Shown here piece after piece: positions 8,538 to 17,532 of a DNA stretch of 34,478 nt; positions within the stretch are counted from its first letter, which is position 1; every line of letters starts with the position of its first letter. The stretch comes from Bacteroides sp. (GTDB taxonomy: Bacteria; Bacteroidota; Bacteroidia; Bacteroidales; Muribaculaceae). The stretch lies in assembly GCA_014802345.1 (NCBI GenBank), contig JAAVCM010000016.1, positions 1-34,478 on the forward strand. Reading direction: 5' to 3'. The notes beneath the pieces were generated by a model. That model was not told the DNA's origin, ran no database searches, and was given only the letters and a program-made list of their open reading frames with translations. Position numbers and translations under genes: made by a program.

Positions 8538-9922
8538 TTTTTTGTAGAGTGAACCGGGGGTTGGCTGAATGAAAGCTGATTGCCTATATTAATGAGCTGC
8601 AATGTCCTGTAACTGAGGCGCGCTTCAAGATACTTCACTAATTCGCGCTCCTTGGCTGCCGGGAGGGGGGTGGCATACTTGACGAGGACGGTATTTACTG
8701 TGTCGAGGCGCTGAGTGCTTATGTTGCCGAACACGGCATGCGTGACAGCTATCTCCTCTATCTGAGGGAACAGGACTTTTATTTCGGGGGCGATGCGTCC
8801 GGCTATCGTGTCGTTGATTTGGGCGAAGGCTATGATGCTCCTGAGGGAGTCGATGGTGACCTGCTGTGCCGAGATTGACGTGCGCGCAATTTCGTAGATG
8901 TCATTCATCGAAGGGAGGCCGTTTTTCAGTTCCGAAAGGTCGGGCGAGTCCCCTTGGATGATGTTCAGGTGGGCGCCTTCAAGTCCGTAGTGAGCCAACT
9001 GCGCGTTCATCGCCAGCCGGAGCGAGTCGGCGGGAAGCACCTTGCCGATGAGCGTGACGGTGATTATGCGCTCTCCGTGTTCGATGGTCGCACTGCGGTT
9101 AAGCACCTGCGTCGAGGGGAAGTTGAACTGCTGGGCTATGAATCGGTCGGCGTTGGCAGAGAAACGCGACAGGCGTAGCATATCGTAGGTCAGGTAGAGG
9201 GAGGGTAGGAGAGTCAGGATTGAAACGGTGTAGACGATGTGGCGCACCTTGCGCGAGCGCTCCGGATTGCCGGACACTACGGGGCGGTAGTGCATCAGTT
9301 TCACCCCGATGAATGTCGAGAGGGCGATGAAGATGGAGTTTATGAGGAAGAGATAAGTAGCACCGACGAAATAGTTCATCTGCATGGTGGCGAGTCCGTA
9401 GCCCGCGGTGCAGAGAGGAGGCATCAGCGCTGTCGCTATCGCAACACCGGGAATCACATTGCCTTTCGACTTCGATCCGATGGCGACTATGCCCGCTCCG
9501 CCGCCGAAGAAGCCGATGAGGACATCATAAATGGTTGGCGACGTGCGCGCCAGAAGTTCGCTGTGGCCTTCGCTGACAGGGGAGATGAGGAAGTAGATTG
9601 TCGATGTCAGCATACTGAATCCGGCTGCCATAAGGAGGTTGCGCAGACAGCGTTTCAGCAAATCGAAGTCCTGCACGCCAACGCCGAGACCTATGCCGAT
9701 GATGGGCCCCATGAGGGGGGAAATCAGCATCGCGCCTATGATGACCGCCGTGGAGTTGGTGTTGAGGCCGAGCGAGGCAATAAAGATGGCGAGGACAAGG
9801 ATGAGTAGGTTGGTCCCTTTGAAAGACACACCTTCGCGTATGGCCGCTTCTGCCTCAGCCTGAGGCAGAAGGTCGTCGGTCATCGAGAAATATTGTATCA
9901 GATAGTTTTTTAACGATGCCAT
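8534..9922 (-). CDS. DUF389-family membrane protein
   Basis: ILVLAIFIASLGLNTNSTAVIIGAMLISPLMGPIIGIGLG and GNVIPGVAIATALMPPLCTAGYGLA are DUF389 signatures; 4-bp overlap with the next gene. Confidence 0.9.
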   Translation of the reverse strand: MASLKNYLIQYFSMTDDLLPQAEAEAAIREGVSFKGTNLLILVLAIFIASLGLNTNSTAVIIGAMLISPLMGPIIGIGLGVGVQDFDLLKRCLRNLLMAAGFSMLTSTIYFLISPVSEGHSELLARTSPTIYDVLIGFFGGGAGIVAIGSKSKGNVIPGVAIATALMPPLCTAGYGLATMQMNYFVGATYLFLINSIFIALSTFIGVKLMHYRPVVSGNPERSRKVRHIVYTVSILTLLPSLYLTYDMLRLSRFSANADRFIAQQFNFPSTQVLNRSATIEHGERIITVTLIGKVLPADSLRLAMNAQLAHYGLEGAHLNIIQGDSPDLSELKNGLPSMNDIYEIARTSISAQQVTIDSLRSIIAFAQINDTIAGRIAPEIKVLFPQIEEIAVTHAVFGNISTQRLDTVNTVLVKYATPLPAAKERELVKYLEARLSYRTLQLINIGNQLSFSQPPVHSTKK

Positions 9923-9944
9923 ACTGTAGGTGTGTCGTTGCGTT

Positions 9945-11765
9945 TCAGCTTATGGCCTTCTGGCGGTACTGCTCCTTCACTTCGTCGACCACGTTGATGA
10001 TGTAGTCGCCGACCTTTTCGAGCGAACCGATGATGTCCATATAGTAGATTCCGGCCTGATATTCATAGTGGTGTTCGTTGATGTTCTCGACGTTGGCCAC
10101 ACGGAGCTGGTTGCGCATATTGTTGATTTCGCGCTCCTGATTGTAGGAGGTGATGATCTGATTCTGGTCCACTGTCTCGAAGTTGCGCAGGAGCAGGAGC
10201 ATATTGGTCATCGCAGCTTCGACGGCTATGAACATGGAGTCAATGTTGTGGGAGATTTCTTCGTTGAATTCCACATGACTTTCCTGCTTGCGGATAAGGA
10301 TTTTTGCCACACCGTAGCAGCAGTCTGCTATGCTCTCGATTTCGCTGACTATGCGGAGCATGGCGGCGATGCGGTGTTTACCCTCGTTTGAAAGACGGCC
10401 TTCCGAACAGCGGTTGAGATAGTTGGCAATCTCGATTTCCATGCGGTCAGAAATTTCCTCATATTTCTCAAGACGGGTGAACTGCTTGGTGAAGTCATCG
10501 CCCGGCTTGGTGTGGACTATGTTCTGGGCCATCGCAATCATGCGCTGGACACGCTCCGAGTAGACCACGATTTCTTTTTCAGCCTGCGCTATGTTGAGTT
10601 CGGATGCGCTCATCAGACCGCCGGAGATAAATTTGAGCTGGAATTCCTCGTCGCCGGTATGCTTGGCGGGGACAAGTTTCTCGACAATCTTGACATAGAA
10701 TCCTGTGAGCCATATCATTATCACGACGTTGATAAGATTGAACACCGTGTGGAACATCGAGAGTCCGAACGACACGCTGAACTGCATCTGCGCAATCTTC
10801 ATCAGGACGGGATGGCCGGCAGGAAGACTGTTGTCAAAGATACTGTTGTAGAGCTTCGGGTCAGAGGCTTCAAGCTCGTTGACATAGCCGTAGATGCTGT
10901 TGGGGTTGCCCTGACCGAGCCATTCGGTGATGTCGACATTCAGTCGGACAAAGGGATAGAACACGGCGAGGGTCCAGACGATGCCGAAAAGGTTGAAAAG
11001 CAGGTGACCCATCGCGGTTCGTTTTGCAGCCACATTACCGCTCATGGATGCGAGGAGAGGGGTGACGGTAGTACCGATGTTGCTGCCGAGAACCACCGCA
11101 CAGGCGAGGTCAAACGAAATCCATCCTTTCGTACACATGATAAGCACGATGGCGAATGTAGCCGCCGACGACTGTATGATGGCTGTCAGGATGATACCGA
11201 CAAAGACAAATAGCAGCACTGAGGCGAAGCCCATCGAAGCATAGCGCTCGAGGAAGGCAAACATCTCGGGATTGCTCTGCAAGTCAGGGACATAATCGCT
11301 GATAAGGTCAAGACCCATGAACATCAGCGCAAAGCCTATGAGGAATTCGCCTATCGACTTCTTGCGGCTTGAACTCGTGAAAAGAAGGGGGACGGCACAG
11401 GCGATGACCGGGAGGATGAAGGCGGAGGTGTCGACCTTGAAGCCGAATAGCGCGATGATCCACGCCGTGAACGTCGTACCGACGTTTGCACCGAAGATGA
11501 CTGCCATTGACTGGGCGAGGGTCATAAGGCCGGCGTTGACGAAGCTGACCACCATGACGGTCGATGCCGAAGAACTCTGGATGAGTGCCGTGATGACTAT
11601 ACCGGTCAGCATACCGGTGAATCGGTTACGGGTCATGGCCGAAAGAATGTTGCGCAGACGGTCGCCGGCAGCCTTCTGAAGGCCTTCACTCATTACTTTC
11701 ATTCCGTAGAGGAACATGGCTACTGAACCCAGTAGACAAAGTAGGTCAAGGAAGCTGTAAGTCAT
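9945..11765 (-). CDS. Na/Pi cotransporter family protein with C-terminal PhoU-like domain
   Basis: FLYGMKVMSEGLQKAAGDRLRNILSAMTRNRFTGMLTGIVITALIQSSSASTVM; second QSSAATFAIV repeat; helical PhoU-like C-terminus. Confidence 0.93.
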   Translation of the reverse strand: MTYSFLDLLCLLGSVAMFLYGMKVMSEGLQKAAGDRLRNILSAMTRNRFTGMLTGIVITALIQSSSASTVMVVSFVNAGLMTLAQSMAVIFGANVGTTFTAWIIALFGFKVDTSAFILPVIACAVPLLFTSSSRKKSIGEFLIGFALMFMGLDLISDYVPDLQSNPEMFAFLERYASMGFASVLLFVFVGIILTAIIQSSAATFAIVLIMCTKGWISFDLACAVVLGSNIGTTVTPLLASMSGNVAAKRTAMGHLLFNLFGIVWTLAVFYPFVRLNVDITEWLGQGNPNSIYGYVNELEASDPKLYNSIFDNSLPAGHPVLMKIAQMQFSVSFGLSMFHTVFNLINVVIMIWLTGFYVKIVEKLVPAKHTGDEEFQLKFISGGLMSASELNIAQAEKEIVVYSERVQRMIAMAQNIVHTKPGDDFTKQFTRLEKYEEISDRMEIEIANYLNRCSEGRLSNEGKHRIAAMLRIVSEIESIADCCYGVAKILIRKQESHVEFNEEISHNIDSMFIAVEAAMTNMLLLLRNFETVDQNQIITSYNQEREINNMRNQLRVANVENINEHHYEYQAGIYYMDIIGSLEKVGDYIINVVDEVKEQYRQKAIS

Positions 11766-11888
11766 CTTGAGGGGTATAAACGTGAAAAACCGGAGAAAGG
11801 CAGGGATGGACGGTCGTCATGCGACTGCCCCCTGCTTTCTCCGATGCAAATATACAGAGAAATTTTTAAATTCCCTGCAAGCCTTCTT

Positions 11889-12323
11889 TTAATTTTCTTT
11901 GAGCGCTTCCTGCATTTTGGCTACCATGTCGGCGTACTCCTCGTCGGACAGATAGACCTCTCCGGGGTTCATGCGGAATGTGCCGCCGTAGTCAGGTCCG
12001 TCGACGTATTTGGGTGCGAGATGGAAGTGGAGGTGCGAGAGCTTGTCGCTGTAAGCGCCGTAGTTGATTTTTTCGGGATGGAACACCTTGTCCATTGCAC
12101 GGGTCACGCGGGTCACGTCCTTCATGAAGGCGTTGCGCTCCTCGTCGGAGAGTTCAAACAGGTCGTTGACATGACCGTCGTATGCCACGAGGCAACGACC
12201 CTTATATGTCTGCTCCTTGAAGAGGAACACACGCGAAACGTCGAGCTTCGCAATCTCGATCATCAGATTGTGGAGAGTCTCATTGTTGGTGCAGTAGAGA
12301 CAGTCTTTGGGATCACTTTTCAT
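11889..12323 (-). CDS. HIT family protein
   Basis: CLYCTNNE start, terminal histidine triad LSHLHFHLAPKY. Confidence 0.93.
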   Translation of the reverse strand: MKSDPKDCLYCTNNETLHNLMIEIAKLDVSRVFLFKEQTYKGRCLVAYDGHVNDLFELSDEERNAFMKDVTRVTRAMDKVFHPEKINYGAYSDKLSHLHFHLAPKYVDGPDYGGTFRMNPGEVYLSDEEYADMVAKMQEALKEN

Positions 12324-12396
12324 TGTCTTGATTGGTATTTTTGGGGTTTATATAGGTTTATTTCGGATAAGACTCTGAAACCAAAGTTTACGTTTA

Positions 12397-12428
12397 CAAA
12401 AATAGCAAATTACCTTGTCGCTGCCAAA
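12397..12428 (-). promoter_or_regulatory. Predicted promoter for the HIT gene
   Basis: Minus strand TTTG (12425-12428) - 20 nt - TATTTTTG (12397-12404). Confidence 0.6.
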
Positions 12429-12443
12429 CCTTTTCGGTGGAGT

Positions 12444-12474
12444 TTTGAAAATCGGCTATAAAGATGTATATTTG
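12444..12474 (+). promoter_or_regulatory. Predicted promoter for the MntA-like nucleotidyltransferase
   Basis: TTTG (12444-12447) - 19 nt - TATATTTG (12467-12474); ATG at 12499. Confidence 0.65.
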
Positions 12475-12498
12475 CATCTAATAAAAATATTGAGAGGT

Positions 12499-12801
12499 AT
12501 GTTTAATCCTGCCAATAATTACCTATTACCCCTTATAAGGGGATTTTTTACCACTCAGCCTGTGGTGAAAGCATGGCTGTTTGGCTCATATTCGCGTGGA
12601 GAAGAGCGTCCGGATAGTGATATTGATTTGCTTGTGACCTACGATCCACATACGCGTGTATCCTTGATGACAATTTCCCGAATGATCTGCTCTCTGTCAA
12701 AAATAGTCGGTCGTAAAGTAGATATTGTGGAAGAGGAGGGGTTGAGATCTTTTGCAAGACCGTCTGTTAATCGTGATCGCATACTGATTTATGAGAGATA
12801 G
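12499..12801 (+). CDS. mntA: MntA-like nucleotidyltransferase (type VII TA antitoxin family)
   Basis: WLFGSYSRGEERPDSDIDLLVTY carries GSxxxGxxxxxSDxDL; start moved to the internal ATG downstream of the promoter; stop overlaps the hepT-like start (12791). Confidence 0.85.
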   Translation: MFNPANNYLLPLIRGFFTTQPVVKAWLFGSYSRGEERPDSDIDLLVTYDPHTRVSLMTISRMICSLSKIVGRKVDIVEEEGLRSFARPSVNRDRILIYER

Positions 12802-12914
12802 ATTGACAGATAAAACGAGATTGGAGCATATCCTGAGTGCCATAGATGTCATACTTGATTTACGACATCCCTGAGTTGTACCCATTGATTAAGGAACTTT
12901 ACGATGATTTTTGA
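12791..12914 (+). pseudogene. hepT: Internally deleted hepT (DUF86/HEPN toxin) remnant
   Basis: 12791-12874 encodes MRDRLTDKTRLEHILSAIDVILDLRHP*; another frame at 12861-12914 encodes YDIPELYPLIKELYDDF*, which resembles a HepT C-terminus. The middle of the domain, including the RX4-6H region, is missing. Confidence 0.72.
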
Positions 12915-12926
12915 TTCCTGATTTTC

Positions 12927-12957
12927 ATTGTCGGGTGAAATAAACTTAATAACTTTG
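12927..12957 (+). promoter_or_regulatory. Predicted panB promoter
   Basis: ATTG (12927-12930) - 19 nt - TAACTTTG (12950-12957). Confidence 0.6.
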
Positions 12958-13027
12958 TCCGGTCAAACTGATATTTGACCGTAGTATTCACAGTCATTGA
13001 AACTTAAAATTAATACTTTAAAACGCA

Positions 13028-13849
13028 ATGTCAACATACACTGTTGAAGACCCTCGCAAGGTGACCACACGTCGCCTTATCGAAATGAAGGCAAAGGGTG
13101 AGAAAATCGCCATGCTTACCGCATACGACTATTCAATGGCCCGTCTCATCGACGAGGCCGGTATGGATGCCATACTTATCGGCGATTCGGCTGCCAACGT
13201 GATGGCAGGCTATGCCACCACGCTCCCTATGACGCTCGACCAGATGATTTATCACGCGCAGTGTGTTGGTCGTGGTGTCAAGCGTGCGCTTGTGGTCTGC
13301 GACCTTCCCTTCGGTACATATCAGGGTAATTCGAAGGAGGCTCTTGCCTCGGCCATCCGTATCATGAAGGAAAGCAGCACCGAAGCTGTGAAGATGGAGG
13401 GTGGTGCCGAAATCATCGAGTCGATAGAACGCATCATTTCCGCCGGTATCCCTGTCATGGGGCATCTCGGACTCACTCCCCAGAGCATCAATAAGTTCGG
13501 TACTTACAATGTCCGTGCGCGCGAGGAGGCCGAAGCAGCCAAACTTATGGAGGATGCCAAGTTGCTCGAAAAGGCAGGATGTTTTTCGGTCGTTCTCGAA
13601 AAGATTCCCGCTGACCTTGCCCGAAAGGTGTCTGAAAGCCTCTCGATTCCGACAATCGGTATCGGTGCAGGTAACGGTTGCGACGGTCAGGTGCTTGTGA
13701 TGCAGGATATGCTCGGTATCAATAAAGGTTTTTCACCCCGCTTCCTCCGCCGCTATGCCGACCTCGGGACCATCATCGAGGATGCGGTGGGCAACTATAT
13801 AAAGGATGTGAAAAGCAGCGACTTCCCTAACGAGAAGGAGCAGTATTAA
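13028..13849 (+). CDS. panB: 3-methyl-2-oxobutanoate hydroxymethyltransferase
   Basis: [71 protein letters not shown]. Confidence 0.97.
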   Translation: MSTYTVEDPRKVTTRRLIEMKAKGEKIAMLTAYDYSMARLIDEAGMDAILIGDSAANVMAGYATTLPMTLDQMIYHAQCVGRGVKRALVVCDLPFGTYQGNSKEALASAIRIMKESSTEAVKMEGGAEIIESIERIISAGIPVMGHLGLTPQSINKFGTYNVRAREEAEAAKLMEDAKLLEKAGCFSVVLEKIPADLARKVSESLSIPTIGIGAGNGCDGQVLVMQDMLGINKGFSPRFLRRYADLGTIIEDAVGNYIKDVKSSDFPNEKEQY

Positions 13850-13856
13850 GCGTGAT

Positions 13857-13913
13857 CCATAGACAATCAGAGGCGCGGATAGTTTTACTATCCGCGCCTC
13901 TGATTGTCTATGG
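13857..13913. terminator. Perfect 27-bp stem, 3-nt loop; probable bidirectional terminator between convergent panB and mrp
   Basis: CCATAGACAATCAGAGGCGCGGATAGT-TTT-ACTATCCGCGCCTCTGATTGTCTATGG. Confidence 0.85.
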
Positions 13914-13921
13914 TGATGTTA

Positions 13922-15019
13922 TCAATGATGGAGTTCGACTTTGTGGGTCGGGGGAAGTTCGCGGTTGCGCTCGGCTACTGCGTCGACCACTTCATGTGCG
14001 AGATGGGCGAAGGCATGGCCGGTGATGCTGTCCGTCAGGGCTATCGGTGTGCCGGAGTCGCCGCAGTCGGCGATGGAGGCCACGAGGGGAATCTGGGCAA
14101 GGAGACGCACTCCGAGTTCGTCGGCCAGACGTATGCCACCCTCCTTACCGAAAATATAGTAGCGCTCGTCGGGATGCTCGGCAGGAGTGAAATAGGCCAT
14201 GTTTTCCACAAGTCCGAGGATGGGGACATTGACCTTCTCGTCGACAAACATTGCGATCCCCTTGCGTGCGTCGGCAAGTGCGACTTCCTGAGGAGTGGTG
14301 ACCACGACCACGCCTGTAATCGGAAGTGTCTGGACGAGCGTCAGATGTATGTCGCTTGTACCCGGAGGCATATCAATCACGAAATAGTCAAGCTCGCCCC
14401 AGTCGGCATCGGCTATAAGCTGTTTGAGTGCGTTTGAAGCCATTGAGCCGCGCCAGAGGACAGCTTTCTCCTTGTCGACGACGAACCCGATGGAAAGGAG
14501 TTTGACACCATAGCGCTCCACAGGGATGATGAGCTGGCGGCCGTCGACTTCGTGGATATAGAGTTGCTCGTCCTCAATTCCGAACATTTTTGGCATCGAG
14601 GGGCCGAAGATGTCGGCGTCGAGAAGACCGACCTTATAGCCCTCGGCAGCAAGTGCCACGGCAAGATTGGAGGCTACGGTCGATTTGCCGACACCACCTT
14701 TACCTGACGATACGCCTATGATATTTTTGACTCCGGGAAGTACGGGTGCATTTTTCGGAGGAGCAGGCTTGCGCGAAGCGACGTTGACAGTCACCTTTAC
14801 CTCAGGCGATATATAGGTGTGGATTGCTGTCTCTGCCGCGCGTGTCATTGATTTGATGAACGGATCGGTCGGTTTGTCGAATATAAGCGAGAAGCTGACG
14901 CTGTCGCCGTCGATGCGTATATCATCCTCGACCATTCCGGCTTCGACGAGGGTCTTGCCGTTGCCGGGATAGCGGACGGTGTTGAGCGCATCGGTGATGA
15001 GTGAGGGATAAAGTTGCAT
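13922..15019 (-). CDS. mrp: Mrp/NBP35-type Fe-S cluster carrier ATPase
   Basis: IIGVSSGKGGVGKSTVASNLAVALA (deviant Walker A), DIFGPSMPKMFG, FVIDMPPGTSDIHLTLVQTLP; start at MQLYPSL. Confidence 0.95.
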   Translation of the reverse strand: MQLYPSLITDALNTVRYPGNGKTLVEAGMVEDDIRIDGDSVSFSLIFDKPTDPFIKSMTRAAETAIHTYISPEVKVTVNVASRKPAPPKNAPVLPGVKNIIGVSSGKGGVGKSTVASNLAVALAAEGYKVGLLDADIFGPSMPKMFGIEDEQLYIHEVDGRQLIIPVERYGVKLLSIGFVVDKEKAVLWRGSMASNALKQLIADADWGELDYFVIDMPPGTSDIHLTLVQTLPITGVVVVTTPQEVALADARKGIAMFVDEKVNVPILGLVENMAYFTPAEHPDERYYIFGKEGGIRLADELGVRLLAQIPLVASIADCGDSGTPIALTDSITGHAFAHLAHEVVDAVAERNRELPPTHKVELHH

Positions 15020-15042
15020 TGTGTGGAGGTTGTTTGTGTGGG

Positions 15043-15807
15043 TTATTGGAATTCCGGTGACGACTGCAATATGCCGCGTCCGAAGGAGCGGTAAGTGTCG
15101 GGTTCTATTTCGACATCCGGTTCGGTCAGGGCAATGTCGGGAGCCGGGAGTTGCCATGCGATATATTTGCTCGGTATTCCGCGTCCGAGCCACTGCTGCT
15201 CGTAGTATGTTCTGATGGGCGGGACCACGGAGGTCAGTTCCGAGTTGTAGAGGTCGGCGGTAGAGTGGAGGGGTGTGATGTTATTGTGGGCCAGCATCGC
15301 CGAGGTATAGGCAAACAGGAAGGGGCTGTCGGTTTTCAGGTGGATTGTCCCCCCGGGGGCAAGAACTTCGCGGTAGATGTCAAGGAAGTGCGTGCCGGTC
15401 AGACGTTTGTTCACCTTCTTCATCTGCGGGTCAGGGAAGGTGATCCATATTCCCGCCACTTCGCCGGGCGCGAAGAAACGCGGGAGCAGATGGATTGACG
15501 TGCGCAGGAAAGCGACATTTGTCATGCCGAGTTCGTCGACCTCCTTGGCTCCTGTCCACATACGCGCACCTTTGATGTCAATGCCGATGAAGTTACAGTC
15601 GGGATAGAGTTTTCCCATCCCGACGGCATATTCACCCTTGCCGCATCCGAGTTCAAGGATGATGGGGTTGGAGTTGCCGAACACCTTTTCACCCCACTTC
15701 CCTCGCAGCGGACATTCCCCTTCGGCTTCGAGGACGGATTGCGGATACTGATGGACACAGTCGAGGCGTTCCATCTCGGCAAACTTTTTGAGCTTGTTTT
15801 TTCCCAT
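15043..15807 (-). CDS. trmB: tRNA (guanine-N7-)-methyltransferase
   Basis: ILELGCGKGEYAVGMGKLYPDCNFIGIDIKGARMWTGAKE; ITFPDPQMKKVNKRLTGTHFL. Confidence 0.94.
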   Translation of the reverse strand: MGKNKLKKFAEMERLDCVHQYPQSVLEAEGECPLRGKWGEKVFGNSNPIILELGCGKGEYAVGMGKLYPDCNFIGIDIKGARMWTGAKEVDELGMTNVAFLRTSIHLLPRFFAPGEVAGIWITFPDPQMKKVNKRLTGTHFLDIYREVLAPGGTIHLKTDSPFLFAYTSAMLAHNNITPLHSTADLYNSELTSVVPPIRTYYEQQWLGRGIPSKYIAWQLPAPDIALTEPDVEIEPDTYRSFGRGILQSSPEFQ

Positions 15808-15827
15808 CGGTCAGGCCGTTTTGATGT

Positions 15828-16274
15828 CTACTGCTGGTTTTGTTTATCGCGGTTTTGCTGTGCCTGAAATGCAAGGGCATAGAGACGCATCTGCTTCACC
15901 ATTGCGAGAAGACCGTTGGAGCGGGTGGGCGAGAGGTGTTCCGAAAGCCCTATGTCGTCGATGAAATGTAGGTCGGCTTTGAGGATGTCGTCAGGTGTCT
16001 GGTCGTTAAGCACCTGAATGAGCAGCGAAATTATGCCTTTGACGATGATGGCATCCGAATCGGCAGTGTAATGCACCTTGCCTTCCGGGGTTAGTTCGGC
16101 ATTGAGCCATACACGGCTCTGGCATCCCTCAATCAGATGGTCGGGGGTCTTATATTTCTCTGCGATTTCAGGAAGATTGTTGCCGAGGTCGATGATCATC
16201 GCATAGCGGTCCATCCAGTCGTCGACTTCCGAAAACTCATCGACAATGTCGTTTTGTATCTGGTTTATGGTCAT
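15828..16274 (-). CDS. sufE: SufE family protein
   Basis: DRYAMIIDLGNNLPEIAEKYKTPDHLIEGCQSRVWL with GCQS active-site Cys; LSPTRSNGLLAMVKQMR. Confidence 0.93.
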   Translation of the reverse strand: MTINQIQNDIVDEFSEVDDWMDRYAMIIDLGNNLPEIAEKYKTPDHLIEGCQSRVWLNAELTPEGKVHYTADSDAIIVKGIISLLIQVLNDQTPDDILKADLHFIDDIGLSEHLSPTRSNGLLAMVKQMRLYALAFQAQQNRDKQNQQ

Positions 16275-16404
16275 TGTATATATTTCTTAAATTTATGAAG
16301 TTCGCTTGATTACTCGATAATATCCTCGTCATCCCATTGGACACGGTTGGAACTTGAATGACGCAAAGTTACGAAATTCTCACGTCATTCGCCATAAAAA
16401 TGCT

Positions 16405-17382
16405 TCATCTGCCTTTGCCTTTGAGTTTGTTGATTCCTTTGGCTATACGCATGAAGTTACGGCTGTTGACAAAGGGACGCATGAGCAGACTGCGGCGGTG
16501 ATAGCGTCCGGCTTCGCCGTAGGAGGTCGTATAGCGACGGCGCGTGGCGACGATATTGTCAAGAAAATCAATCAGATGTGAATCAAAATCGGTGGCAATG
16601 TCGGCTGTCAGCCTTGGTGCCGTCAGCATTTCCATATATGCCTCCGTATCATTGTCGAGATGAGAGAGAGCCGCTATGAACGCGTCCATAGAGTCGTAGT
16701 CGTCCACATTGATGAAGGCCTGAGGATTGAAATCTTTTGCGATGTCCGGCGCACCCCAATATATAGGGATGGTTGCGGCGGCAAAGGGTTCGACAATCTT
16801 TTCGGTCACATATCCCTCCACACTGCTGTTTTCAAGGGCGAGATTGAATTTATAATTCCGAATGAAAGGGATTTTCTCAGCTACGCAACCACCTATGTTG
16901 TTCCTGAACGGACCGCCGTAGGCAAGCGGACGGTAGGCATCGACAGCATCTATGATTCTCAATCTCCTCGGGTCACAGTTATAGTCATTGCGCATCAGCA
17001 GGGAGCAAAATTCCCTTCCGGTTGCCTCTCCGACGGTAAGGGCCGGAATCCTCACAGCTTCATCAAACTGATAGAGCATATAGAGTGGATAGCGCAGATG
17101 ACGTTCACCGAAATTCAGATGATGGAACGAAATGGCATAGTCGCACTCGTTGAAGTCGGGGACGTCGTTCTCACCGGTAAAATAGATTTTCACACATCCA
17201 TCGTAGTCAAGATGGTGCATGGAGTCGTCACGCGAGAAAAACAGAATATCAGGTGTGGCGGGGCTGTCGGCTGGAAGGACCGTGACATCGTGATGCGCCC
17301 GCAGCGCACTGACAAACTTATTGTTGTCCGGCTGAAAGTCTTTCCAGAAATCAACGAATTTTACGGTAACAGACTGCGGCAT
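16405..17382 (-). CDS. GT10-like alpha-1,3-fucosyltransferase
   Basis: KIPFIRNYKFNLALENSSVEGYVTEKIVEPFAAATIPIYWGAPDIAKDFNPQAFINVDDY is the GT10 acceptor/donor motif. Start set at MPQSVTVKF (17382); the longer GTG start at 17418 would overlap a likely -7 box. Confidence 0.88.
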   Translation of the reverse strand: MPQSVTVKFVDFWKDFQPDNNKFVSALRAHHDVTVLPADSPATPDILFFSRDDSMHHLDYDGCVKIYFTGENDVPDFNECDYAISFHHLNFGERHLRYPLYMLYQFDEAVRIPALTVGEATGREFCSLLMRNDYNCDPRRLRIIDAVDAYRPLAYGGPFRNNIGGCVAEKIPFIRNYKFNLALENSSVEGYVTEKIVEPFAAATIPIYWGAPDIAKDFNPQAFINVDDYDSMDAFIAALSHLDNDTEAYMEMLTAPRLTADIATDFDSHLIDFLDNIVATRRRYTTSYGEAGRYHRRSLLMRPFVNSRNFMRIAKGINKLKGKGR

Positions 17383-17532
17383 GGAAATCGGATGTGATAT
17401 TTTTTGTTGCTTGCACACAAAGATATAACAAATAGTTGATAAAATCTATATGGTGAGTGTGTTTTTAATCTCACGGAAAATGTCTAACTTCACGCTGCCG
17501 AAACCATCAAACATTATCACCCTAATAAAAAA

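Noticed and set aside
7581-8552. 323-aa plus-strand ORF opposite the glycosyltransferase
   Set aside because: Antisense shadow of a clear GT4-like coding sequence; no recognisable domain.
12415-12498. Upstream in-frame extension of the MntA ORF
   Set aside because: The predicted promoter (12444-12474) lies inside this stretch, so the internal ATG at 12499 is preferred.
12791-12914. Simple single-base frameshift in an otherwise full hepT
   Set aside because: The two pieces together encode only about 40 residues, much shorter than a HepT domain, so an internal deletion fits better than one indel.
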